NCBI GenBank assembly: GCA_945907335.1
Contig: CAMDSU010000023.1
Location: 1-15,407, forward strand
Source of the DNA: Bordetella parapertussis
Lineage (GTDB): Bacteria; Pseudomonadota; Gammaproteobacteria; Burkholderiales; Burkholderiaceae_C
Direction: 5' to 3'
Length of the DNA stretch: 15,407 nt
A program made the translations under genes and the position numbers. Under the pieces are notes generated by a model that was not told where the DNA came from, searched no databases, and worked only from the letters and a program-made list of their open reading frames with translations. The number at the start of each line of letters is the position of its first letter. The first letter of the stretch is position 1. This document shows positions 1 to 6,755 of the stretch, one piece after another.

Positions 1-1230
1 AAGATCGCCCATTTGCAAAAATTCATTGCGCGTTTCAAGGCCAAGGCCAGCAAAGCCAAGCAAGCACAAAGCAGGGTCAAGGCGCTTGAGCGCATGGAAA
101 AAATCGCACCGCTGCTCAGTGAAGCTGATTTCCAGTTTGAATTCAAACCACCCGCGCATTTGCCCAACCCCATGCTGTCTATGCAGAATGTGAGTTTTGG
201 TTATCCATCAACGGACTCCCCCGAGCAAGCGCCCACAGTCATTGTTCAAAACATCAGCAGATCCGTACTGGCCGGCCAGCGTATTGGTATTTTGGGGGCC
301 AATGGCCAAGGCAAATCGACCGTGGTCAAAACCATTGCCCGCAGTTTGCAAGCGGTAGCCGGTGAGATCACCGAAGGCAAAGGACTCAACATTGGTTATT
401 TTGCGCAACAAGAATTGGATGTGCTGCAACCAGCAGACAACCCGCTCGATCACATGATTGCCTTGTCCAAACGATTGACGCAAAACGGATTGTTGACTGG
501 TCAAGCAACACGTGAGCAAGATTTGCGAAGTTTTTTGGGACAATTCAATTTCAGCGGCGACATGGTCAAACAAACTGTGGGCAGTATGAGTGGCGGTGAA
601 AAAGCCCGCTTGGTGTTATGCATGCTGGTTTGGCAAAGACCCAATTTACTGCTGTTGGATGAGCCGACCAATCACCTGGATTTGGCCACACGTGAAGCAT
701 TGTCTGTCGCACTCAATGAGTTCGAAGGCACCGTGATGCTGGTTAGCCACGACAGAGCGTTATTGCGGGCCGTGTGTGACGAGTTTTGGATGGTCAGCCG
801 TGGCGGTATTTCACCTTTTGATGGTGACCTTGATGATTACCAAAGGTTTTTACTTGACGAAGCCAAGCGACTCAAAACCTTGGCAGCAGCAACCCCCGCC
901 CCTTCAGTGAAACCCACTGATAAAACTGCTGAAAAACAGCGGCTGCCCAAATCTCAAACACCTTCCTTAAAAAACTTGCAAAAAGAATTGATGCAAGTAG
1001 AGAATAAAATTCAATCCCTCGAAACGCAGCGAGATGAATTGCATGCCCAACTGGCTGGTGCAAATTTGTCTGTTTCGGATTTGGCGAAGCACGGAAAGTC
1101 TCTTAAACAAATTGAAGAAGAGTTACCGTTGCTAGAGGCGCAGTGGCTGACGTTGACTGAGCAATTGGACAACAACGTACCCGCAAATTTAAAAAAAACC
1201 AGTTCGGTCAGAACTGGTTTTTTTGAATGA
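1..1230 (+). CDS. yheS: ABC-F family ATPase, YheS-like (5' end outside window)
   Basis: ABC-F proteins are soluble twin-ATPase translation factors that bind near the ribosomal E site; they are not transporters. The frame is open from base 1, so the gene is cut by the window edge. 409 residues are visible against roughly 640 for YheS, so most of the first ATPase domain is missing. The visible part opens with the interdomain linker (the KASKAKQAQSR stretch), typical of YheS/Uup-type proteins. The second ATPase domain follows: Walker A GANGQGKST (visible residues about 99-107), signature SGGEKAR (about 197-203), Walker B LLLLDEPTNHLD (about 216-227), and switch His in VSHDRALL. A charged, probably coiled-coil C-terminal arm covers about residues 315-390. 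The last 15 or so residues look non-homologous and are encoded by the terminator described separately. The family is sure. YheS over Uup or EttA is judged from the linker sequence, with moderate confidence. Confidence 0.9.
   Translation, partial: KIAHLQKFIARFKAKASKAKQAQSRVKALERMEKIAPLLSEADFQFEFKPPAHLPNPMLSMQNVSFGYPSTDSPEQAPTVIVQNISRSVLAGQRIGILGANGQGKSTVVKTIARSLQAVAGEITEGKGLNIGYFAQQELDVLQPADNPLDHMIALSKRLTQNGLLTGQATREQDLRSFLGQFNFSGDMVKQTVGSMSGGEKARLVLCMLVWQRPNLLLLDEPTNHLDLATREALSVALNEFEGTVMLVSHDRALLRAVCDEFWMVSRGGISPFDGDLDDYQRFLLDEAKRLKTLAAATPAPSVKPTDKTAEKQRLPKSQTPSLKNLQKELMQVENKIQSLETQRDELHAQLAGANLSVSDLAKHGKSLKQIEEELPLLEAQWLTLTEQLDNNVPANLKKTSSVRTGFFE
1192..1224. terminator. Two-way intrinsic terminator shared by ABC-F gene and tRNA-Lys
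   Basis: A perfect 9-bp inverted repeat (AACCAGTTC at 1197-1205, GAACTGGTT at 1211-1219, 5-base loop) is flanked by an A8 run on the left (1191-1198) and a T7 run on the right (1218-1224). Read rightward it has a U tract for the ABC-F gene; read leftward it has a somewhat longer U tract for tRNA-Lys, whose 3' end is only 10 bases away. It lies inside the ABC-F reading frame, before the stop at 1228-1230. The hairpin is read directly from sequence; two-way activity is inferred. Confidence 0.85.
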
Positions 1231-1233
1231 GGG

Positions 1234-1309
1234 TGGTAGGACGTACAAGATTCGAACTTGTGACCAACGGATTAAAAGTCCGCTGCTCTACCAACTGAGC
1301 TAACGTCCC
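1234..1309 (-). tRNA. tRNA-Lys (anticodon UUU)
   Basis: The minus strand folds into a standard 76-base tRNA. The acceptor stem begins GGGACGT and ends ACGTCCT, with one G-U closing pair. The D-loop contains AGCTCAGTTGGTAGAGC, the anticodon arm is CGGA-CTTTTAA-TCCG, and the T-arm contains GTTCGAATC. Discriminator A and an encoded CCA end follow. The loop reads C32 U33 U34 U35 U36 A37 A38, giving anticodon UUU for lysine. U36-A37 is the context that receives t6A, and ct6A where TcdA is present. The gene follows tcdA in the same direction and ends at the terminator shared with the ABC-F gene. Confidence 0.97.
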
Positions 1310-1351
1310 ATCATTTCACAAAAGCTTTTTTGCTGCTTGGCGAAGCCACAA

Positions 1352-1380
1352 ATTATAACTGGTTTTTCCCTGAGTTTCGA
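1352..1380 (-). promoter_or_regulatory. Candidate promoter of tRNA-Lys
   Basis: On the minus strand a perfect TATAAT lies at 1357-1352, about 40 bases upstream of the tRNA 5' end, which would leave a leader of roughly 35 nt. The hexamer 17 bases upstream (TCGAAA, 1380-1375) is a poor -35 match, so the promoter rests mainly on its -10 box. A small hairpin (TGGC-ttc-GCCA, 1348-1338) lies near the predicted start site. The rest of 1310-1399 holds no other recognisable element. No intrinsic terminator is visible after tcdA, so read-through from the tol operon into the tRNA is also possible. Confidence 0.55.
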
Positions 1381-1399
1381 GCGTACAAATGAATTTGCT

Positions 1400-2176
1400 T
1401 CAGTGAGAAAAATGGTTCAGCGCCCAACCTGCGGCACAGTGTCCAAAAGTAGCAGTTACCGTGACCAAAGAACCATAACCATGGCAATTCAAATCGCTAT
1501 TGCAACTGTCTCCAGTTGCAACCGCAGGTCTAACAATTGGCTCCTTACTGAATACGGCTTGAATACCGCATGGGTTTTTATCTGAAGCAATCACACCATT
1601 TTTTCTCAAGCGATACCTGACTTGCGCTAACAAAGGGTCGTGGGTGGCGTGCGTTAAGTCGTTCATCTCAACCAGATGAGCTTGTTTTTTTCCGCCAGCA
1701 GCACCCACAGTGACCATGGCTTTGTGGTGTTGGATAGCCCAGGTGGCCAAAGCCACCTTAGCACTGACTTCGTCGGTTGCATCGATCAGCACATCCAGGT
1801 CTTCCGAGATCAGTGCATCTATGTTGTCTGGCGAAATAAAGTCGTCCACCAGATTGACATGGCAATCAGCATTGATCAGGCCAATACGTTGCGCCATGGC
1901 CAACACTTTGCTTTGCCCTAAGGTAGTGCTTAATGCGTGCAACTGTCGATTGATATTCGATTCAGACACATGGTCCATATCGATCAATGTCAACTGGCCC
2001 ACACCACTTCTGGCAAGCGCTTCTGCAGCCCATGAACCAACGCCCCCGATGCCAACAACCACCACATGTGCACGGCGAATACGCTGTGCCATGTCGTCGC
2101 CATACAAGCGCGATAAACCAGAAAAACGACGGTCAGTGTCTTGCGTTTGTAGCAACAGACCAGCCCTTTGAATCAA
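1400..2176 (-). CDS. tcdA: tRNA threonylcarbamoyladenosine dehydratase TcdA
   Basis: TcdA (CsdL/YgdL) is an E1-like ATP-dependent enzyme that cyclises t6A37 to ct6A in tRNAs reading ANN codons. The 258-residue protein has the ThiF/MoeB-type nucleotide fold: GIGGVGSW glycine loop (residues 42-49), the acidic LIDMDHV segment (about 64-70), the NINRQ arginine motif (74-78) and IDATD (131-135). Near the C-terminus a TATFG segment matches the end of E. coli TcdA. Length agrees with the family (about 268). The start chosen is TTG at 2176, overlapping the cpoB stop as TTGA. The next ATG (residue 29) would remove conserved N-terminal sequence. It is the last protein gene of the tolB operon and is followed by tRNA-Lys(UUU), an expected substrate. 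Confidence 0.92.
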   Translation of the reverse strand: MIQRAGLLLQTQDTDRRFSGLSRLYGDDMAQRIRRAHVVVVGIGGVGSWAAEALARSGVGQLTLIDMDHVSESNINRQLHALSTTLGQSKVLAMAQRIGLINADCHVNLVDDFISPDNIDALISEDLDVLIDATDEVSAKVALATWAIQHHKAMVTVGAAGGKKQAHLVEMNDLTHATHDPLLAQVRYRLRKNGVIASDKNPCGIQAVFSKEPIVRPAVATGDSCNSDLNCHGYGSLVTVTATFGHCAAGWALNHFSH

Positions 2177-3030
2177 GGCAATTTCAATTTGGGCAAGCGT
2201 TCCTTGGCGGCCTCAGCTGCTTCAGACGATGGATATTGGGCAATTAAATCCTCAAATGATTTCTTGGCTTCCAAAGGAAGCTTCAATTCAATTTGAGCGT
2301 TTGCCAAGGTCAACAAAGCTTCGGGAAATTTGGTGTGCCCCTCGTTCATGGAAGTGAACGCTTTGAGTTGATTGCTTGCATCTAAATACTCGCGCTTTAC
2401 ATACTTGGCACTGGCCAGCCAAAACAAGGCGCTTTGACGGAACCCTGTTTCTGGGTATTTGCGTAAAAAAGTGGAGAAGGCAATGATGGCACCTGCGAAC
2501 TCGCCTTTTCGGAAAGTCGTCAACGCCAATTCAAAATCCTTTTTTTCGGTCGGATCTACTTGGAATTCCAAACCGTCTATTTGAACCACCAATGGCTCTA
2601 GTTTAGAAAAGCGCTGGTCATGCTTGGTGATGCGTTCTTCGAGACTTGACAGGGCTTCTTTTTGGCTTTTCTGCAGCAGCATTATTTCTCTTTGCAATTG
2701 GTCTTTTTCACCGCGCAATTCAGAAATGGTTTGCTTCAAGCCGTCAATTTGTGTTTGTAGTTGCAACATGCCTTGTTGCAGCCTTGAAGTCTCAGCTTGC
2801 ATGTCGCGAACCGCCAGTTCACGAATAGTTTGCTGAGACTTGGTGACCGCTTCTAAGGATCGCTGAAGGGCGGCTTCGCTAGACTGCTGAGCCTGACGTA
2901 GGTTTTCTACCCTTTGGCGCAAATCCAATATGGCCCTGCGCGCTTCATCGTCTTCAAAAACAGCAGCTTGGGCACTGCCAGCAAGCAGCAGTGTCAAGCA
3001 AGCCAGTCGCAGACGACTTGGGGTGATCAT
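2173..3030 (-). CDS. cpoB: Cell division coordinator CpoB (YbgF), Tol-Pal associated
   Basis: CpoB is a periplasmic protein that coordinates PBP1B-dependent peptidoglycan synthesis with Tol-driven outer-membrane constriction. The 285-residue product has a signal peptide ending at AQA (residues 20-22). A long heptad-rich, Gln/Leu/Glu-rich coiled coil covers about residues 30-140 and matches the trimerising N-terminal segment of YbgF. A C-terminal TPR-type helical domain runs from about 158 to 285, with repeats such as FELALTTFRKGEFAGAI, SALFWLASAKY and EALLTLANAQI. Its ATG at 3030 overlaps the pal stop as ATGA, and its own stop overlaps the tcdA TTG start, so translation is probably coupled through all three genes. 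Confidence 0.95.
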   Translation of the reverse strand: MITPSRLRLACLTLLLAGSAQAAVFEDDEARRAILDLRQRVENLRQAQQSSEAALQRSLEAVTKSQQTIRELAVRDMQAETSRLQQGMLQLQTQIDGLKQTISELRGEKDQLQREIMLLQKSQKEALSSLEERITKHDQRFSKLEPLVVQIDGLEFQVDPTEKKDFELALTTFRKGEFAGAIIAFSTFLRKYPETGFRQSALFWLASAKYVKREYLDASNQLKAFTSMNEGHTKFPEALLTLANAQIELKLPLEAKKSFEDLIAQYPSSEAAEAAKERLPKLKLP

Positions 3031-3602
3031 TTGTAGAAGAATTCAGCGCGACGATTTTTGGCAAATGCGGACTCATCAGCGCCCTGCACCGCTGGCTTTT
3101 CTTCACCGAAACTGACGGTTTCAATCTGCGAAGTACCGACACCTAACAAGGTCAGACTTTGACGGACCGCATCGGCTCTTTTTTGACCCAGCGCCAGGTT
3201 GTATTCGCGTCCACCGCGCTCATCGGTATGACCTTCGAGTGAGATTTTGGCGCGAGAATTGGATTTTAAATACTGGGCATGAGCTTCAATGGTTGACTGA
3301 AATTCAGGCTTGATGATGAAACTGTCGTAATCGAAGTAAACAATTTTTTCAATATTCGCAGGACCAGCAGGCGCATTTTCGTTGGCCAGGGAATTGACGG
3401 GTTCGACAGTTGATTTGGGTTGTTGGACTTGTTGGCTGGATGAAGAAGCAGAAGGATTGATATCTGAAAGGCCAGAACTGGAAGCCCCATTTGAAACGCT
3501 CGAAGCCTTTTTATCCACAACAGGCACTTCATTGAGTTTGACGCCGGATGCACAGGCTGTCAAAAGAAGAGCCAGTAAAAGAGAGATAAATGTTTTGTTC
3601 AC
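3027..3602 (-). CDS. pal: Peptidoglycan-associated lipoprotein Pal
   Basis: Pal is an outer-membrane lipoprotein that holds the outer membrane to peptidoglycan and exchanges with TolB during division. The 191-residue product begins with a lipoprotein signal; the lipobox is LTAC, with Cys17 as the acylated residue. A flexible Ser/Gln-rich linker spans about residues 32-75. The OmpA-type peptidoglycan-binding domain covers about 84-191, with YFDYDSF (89-95), GHTDERG (124-130), the GQKRADAV helix (139-146) and NRRAEFFY near the end. The start is GTG at 3602, with GGAG seven bases upstream (3613-3610). The gap from tolB is 16 bases, and a 7-codon ORF bridges it (see findings). Confidence 0.96.
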   Translation of the reverse strand: MNKTFISLLLALLLTACASGVKLNEVPVVDKKASSVSNGASSSGLSDINPSASSSSQQVQQPKSTVEPVNSLANENAPAGPANIEKIVYFDYDSFIIKPEFQSTIEAHAQYLKSNSRAKISLEGHTDERGGREYNLALGQKRADAVRQSLTLLGVGTSQIETVSFGEEKPAVQGADESAFAKNRRAEFFYK

Positions 3603-3618
3603 GAAAGTACTCCGATAT

Positions 3619-4896
3619 TCATGGTTTCAAAAAAGGTCCCCAATTGGGTTCCCGAATGGTTGATGTCTGTCCTGAAAGTTTTGCGCTGATTTTGCCATCC
3701 AAGGTTGTCGTCATCAGTGCTTCCTTGCCTTGCACCTGAGTGGCGTACAAAATAAGTTTGCCGTTAGGTGCAAAACTGGGTTTTTCATCATGGTTGGTTT
3801 CCGTCAAAGTGGTTACTTTGTCAGTAACCAAATCCATGAGTAAGAGTTTAAAGGAATTGCCAATGCGGGATATGTATGCTAACCATTTGCCATCGGCACT
3901 TAAAGTAGGTGAAATGTTGTAGTTGCCATTGAAGGTAACGCGTTGAACAGGTCCTCCAGACGATGGGATTCGGTAAATTTGTGGAGAGCCGCCTCGGTCG
4001 CTGACAAAGTAAATGGCACTGCCGTCAGGTGTAAATACCGGTTCTGTATCAATGCCACTTGATTGGGTAATGCGCCTGGGATCCCCGCCCTTGGCATCAA
4101 TGATAAAAATTTGCGAACCGCCTTCTTTTGTCAAAGTAACAGCAAGGGACTTGCCATCGGGCGACCATGCGGGCGCACTGTTAGATCCTTTGAAATTGGC
4201 CAATACACGGCGCTTGCCAGTGCTGACATCATGGATGTAAATGACAGGTTTGCGGCCTTCAAAAGAAACGTAAGCCAGTTCATTTCCGTTGGGCGACCAG
4301 CTCGGGGAAATAATCGGCTCGGGGCTGGTCAAGGCTGCTTGGGCGTTTTCTCCATCTGCATCTGAGACCCACAACATGTGGCGGTTAGTGTGTTTGGTGA
4401 TGTAAGTGATACGGGTGGAGAAGATACCTTTATCTCCCGTTAATTTTTCATACACTTGGTCGGCAATTCTGTGCGCAACCAAACGCAAATCTGGGGTGAA
4501 TGCAACAAAGCTTTGGCCGCCTAAGTCTTGGTTTCTGACGGTGTCCCACAAGCGATAACGGATATCAAACCTTCCGTCTGAAAGGCGGGTCACGCTTCCC
4601 GTTAGCAAGCCGTCGATATTTTTAGTTTTGATGCTTGTAAAGTCAGGTCGGGTGTTTTCATCAATGGCAATTCCGGGTTTGGAGGTTTTGAATTGGCCGC
4701 TTCTGTCAAGATCAGCAGCAATAATTTGCGTGATTCGTTGAGGAGCAGAATCCGCACCTTTGAAATCAGAAATTCCAATGGGGATTTGGGTGATGCCAAC
4801 ACCTGAAATTTCAACTTTGAATTCTGCGCGGGCGACATTTGCAACACCAAAGACTAGCCCCAAAAGGGCAGCGAAAGCAATGACAAATCTAGGCAT
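3619..4896 (-). CDS. tolB: Tol-Pal system periplasmic protein TolB
   Basis: TolB is the periplasmic partner of Pal and receives input from TolA. The 425-residue product has a cleavable signal peptide (ARA at 22-24, mature start EFKVEISGVG). An N-terminal alpha/beta domain runs to about residue 180. A six-bladed beta-propeller of TolB/WD40-like repeats follows, with recurring units such as SPSWSPNGNELAYVS, APAWSPDGKSLAVT, EPVFTPDGSAIYFVSDRGG and SPTLSADGKWLAYIS. Length matches the family (about 430). The ATG at 4896 is the natural start, but no good Shine-Dalgarno sequence precedes it. tolB heads this operon; the usual upstream tolQ-tolR-tolA genes are replaced by divergent msbA. Expression must come from the short divergent region or from an element I cannot define. 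Confidence 0.97.
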   Translation of the reverse strand: MPRFVIAFAALLGLVFGVANVARAEFKVEISGVGITQIPIGISDFKGADSAPQRITQIIAADLDRSGQFKTSKPGIAIDENTRPDFTSIKTKNIDGLLTGSVTRLSDGRFDIRYRLWDTVRNQDLGGQSFVAFTPDLRLVAHRIADQVYEKLTGDKGIFSTRITYITKHTNRHMLWVSDADGENAQAALTSPEPIISPSWSPNGNELAYVSFEGRKPVIYIHDVSTGKRRVLANFKGSNSAPAWSPDGKSLAVTLTKEGGSQIFIIDAKGGDPRRITQSSGIDTEPVFTPDGSAIYFVSDRGGSPQIYRIPSSGGPVQRVTFNGNYNISPTLSADGKWLAYISRIGNSFKLLLMDLVTDKVTTLTETNHDEKPSFAPNGKLILYATQVQGKEALMTTTLDGKISAKLSGQTSTIREPNWGPFLKP

Positions 4897-4986
4897 ATTT
4901 TGCGATGGAAGTTAACTCTCCCCATTCTAACCATGCAACCGTCTTGCAAGGGTGATAATCACACACTGAAAATAGTTATCGACCCG
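4897..4986. promoter_or_regulatory. Divergent tolB / msbA intergenic region with short palindrome
   Basis: This 90-bp gap must hold the upstream signals of both divergent genes. A perfect inverted repeat with 5-bp arms (GTGAT, centre A, ATCAC) lies at 4952-4962. Its plus-strand copy includes GATAAT (4954-4959), a possible -10 box for msbA without a convincing -35. For tolB the best -10-like hexamer is TAGAAT on the minus strand (4929-4924), also with no good -35 partner. Neither promoter can be fixed by eye, and the palindrome is small enough to be chance. Confidence 0.35.
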
Positions 4987-6735
4987 ATGTCATCACAACC
5001 CCACTTTTTACAACGTCTTCTGACTTGTATTAGCTTGTTCAAATACCCTCGTTACGGCTGGGTTACTGCTGTTGTCTGCATGGTGCTTGTTGCGCTTTGT
5101 GAACCTATGGTTCCGGCGTTGCTGCAACCCTTGTTGGATAAGGGTTTTCAGCAAAACAGTTTTCCCATTTGGTTGGTTCCATTTGCATTGATTGGACTAT
5201 TTGGCATTCGCGGCATGGGCATGTTTATTGGACATGTGGCTATTGCCAAAATCACCCAGACTGGATTGTTGGCCTTGCGTATGCAAATGTTCAAACGTTT
5301 GCAAGATGCCGCTTTGCCACTTTTTCGCCAGCAAAATTCCAGTGCGATTGGAAACACTCTGGTTTTTGAAGTGCAAGTGGGTGCCCAGACCTTGGTCAAT
5401 TCGGTCATCGGCACGGTCCGAGACAGCCTTACTTTGATTGCATTGATTGGGTATTTGCTTTATTTGAATTGGAAACTGAGCTTGATTGTGGCCTTGCTGA
5501 TCCCATCGGTGGCCTGGCTCATGAAAGTCCTCAGTCGTAGGCTCTACGCATTGATCAAATATTCGCAACAAGCCACAGACCAACTGTCTTATGCAGTTGA
5601 AGAAACGGCTTTGGCCCATCGCGAAATCCGGTTGCATGAAGCCCAAGGCATGCAAACCAAACGTTTTGAAGGTTTGGGAAAAGCCTTGTCTAGGCTGGCC
5701 ATTAAGACCTCAGTAGCCAATGCTGGAATTACGCCCCTCACCCAATTGTTTTCTGCCATCGCTTTGTCGGCAGTGATCAGTGTGGCTTTGTTGCAAAGCC
5801 AGGACAGCCAAATGAGCGTTGGCGGATTTGCCGCATTTGTCACTGGCATGTTGATGTTGGCCAACCCCATCAAACATTTGTCAGAAGTTGCGGGTCCTAT
5901 GACCCGTGGCATCGCTGCGCTTGAACGCGCCATGGAGTTGATTCACTCCACCCCTGTTGAAAGCAGTGGAAATCACCACAGTCCGCGCGCAAGTGGTCAT
6001 GTGCAATTGAAACAAGTGTCGTTGCAATACCAACCCGACTTGCCATTTGCCTTAGACACTATTGACTTGGAGATACATCCGGGTGAAACGGTTGCCTTGG
6101 TGGGAACTTCTGGCTCAGGTAAAACCTCCCTGGCCAATTTACTGCCAAGGTTTGTAGACCTGACCAGTGGTGAAGTATTGCTCGACGGTGTGTTGCTCCA
6201 CGATTGGGATTTGCACAATTTGCGCCGTCAATTTGCCATGGTCAGTCAAACCGTGGTGGTTCTCAATGACACACTGGCAGCCAATGTGGCGCTGGGACAA
6301 ACACCAGACAGAGACAAAGTGGTCGAATGCTTGTTGGCCGCGAATTTAGGTGATTATTTGACTACCCTGCCACAGCACATTGATACAGTGGTGGGTCACA
6401 ACGCGTCCAGTCTCTCTGGGGGTCAACGGCAGCGTTTGGCGATTGCCAGAGCCATGTACAAAGATGCGCCTTTTTTGATTCTGGATGAAGCCACTTCTGC
6501 CTTGGACAACGAGTCTGAGCGAATGGTTCAAGACGCGTTGCAAGCATTGCAAGTTGGCAGGACCACACTTGTCATTGCGCACCGCTTATCTACTATTGAG
6601 AGCGCAGACCGTATTGTGGTTATGGAAGCTGGAAAAATCATTGAAACCGGTAACCACACATCACTGATACAACACAACGGTGTGTATGCCTCCATGTTCA
6701 GACTTGGAAATTCAGGCTATTTGAGCAACCTCTGA
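4987..6735 (+). CDS. msbA: Lipid A export ABC transporter MsbA-type, ATPase/permease
   Basis: MsbA is an inner-membrane homodimeric half-transporter that flips lipid A-core to the periplasmic face. The 582-residue product has an N-terminal membrane domain with about six helices (roughly residues 24-44, 61-85, 136-160, 163-180, 250-270, 278-295). A full nucleotide-binding domain follows: Walker A GTSGSGKT (373-380), Q-loop in VSQTVVV, signature LSGGQRQR (476-483), Walker B FLILDE (D500, E501) and switch His532 in IAHRLST. I chose the ATG at 4987. The frame extends back to a TTG at 4900, but those 29 codons cover the divergent promoter region and do not look like MsbA. No clear ribosome-binding site is visible. 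Substrate assignment to lipid A is by family resemblance; another amphipathic lipid or drug cannot be excluded. Confidence 0.88.
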   Translation: MSSQPHFLQRLLTCISLFKYPRYGWVTAVVCMVLVALCEPMVPALLQPLLDKGFQQNSFPIWLVPFALIGLFGIRGMGMFIGHVAIAKITQTGLLALRMQMFKRLQDAALPLFRQQNSSAIGNTLVFEVQVGAQTLVNSVIGTVRDSLTLIALIGYLLYLNWKLSLIVALLIPSVAWLMKVLSRRLYALIKYSQQATDQLSYAVEETALAHREIRLHEAQGMQTKRFEGLGKALSRLAIKTSVANAGITPLTQLFSAIALSAVISVALLQSQDSQMSVGGFAAFVTGMLMLANPIKHLSEVAGPMTRGIAALERAMELIHSTPVESSGNHHSPRASGHVQLKQVSLQYQPDLPFALDTIDLEIHPGETVALVGTSGSGKTSLANLLPRFVDLTSGEVLLDGVLLHDWDLHNLRRQFAMVSQTVVVLNDTLAANVALGQTPDRDKVVECLLAANLGDYLTTLPQHIDTVVGHNASSLSGGQRQRLAIARAMYKDAPFLILDEATSALDNESERMVQDALQALQVGRTTLVIAHRLSTIESADRIVVMEAGKIIETGNHTSLIQHNGVYASMFRLGNSGYLSNL

Positions 6736-6746
6736 TACAGCCTGAA
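6711..6746. terminator. Possible shared hairpin between convergent msbA and rng
   Basis: A perfect 8-bp inverted repeat (TTCAGGCT at 6711-6718, AGCCTGAA at 6739-6746) with a 20-base loop spans the msbA stop codon in the 20-bp gap between the two convergent genes. No T run follows on either strand, so it is not a canonical intrinsic terminator. It could be a weak terminator or a 3'-end stabilising stem. Confidence 0.35.
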
Positions 6747-6755
6747 CCATCCTGA

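Noticed and set aside
1320..1329. AAAAGCTTTT palindrome upstream of tRNA-Lys
   Set aside because: It is a short AT-rich palindrome in the tRNA leader, too simple to call an operator.
4900..4986. 29-codon upstream extension of the msbA frame from a TTG
   Set aside because: It covers the divergent promoter region, starts four bases from the tolB ATG, has no ribosome-binding site and does not resemble the MsbA N-terminus. The ATG at 4987 is preferred.
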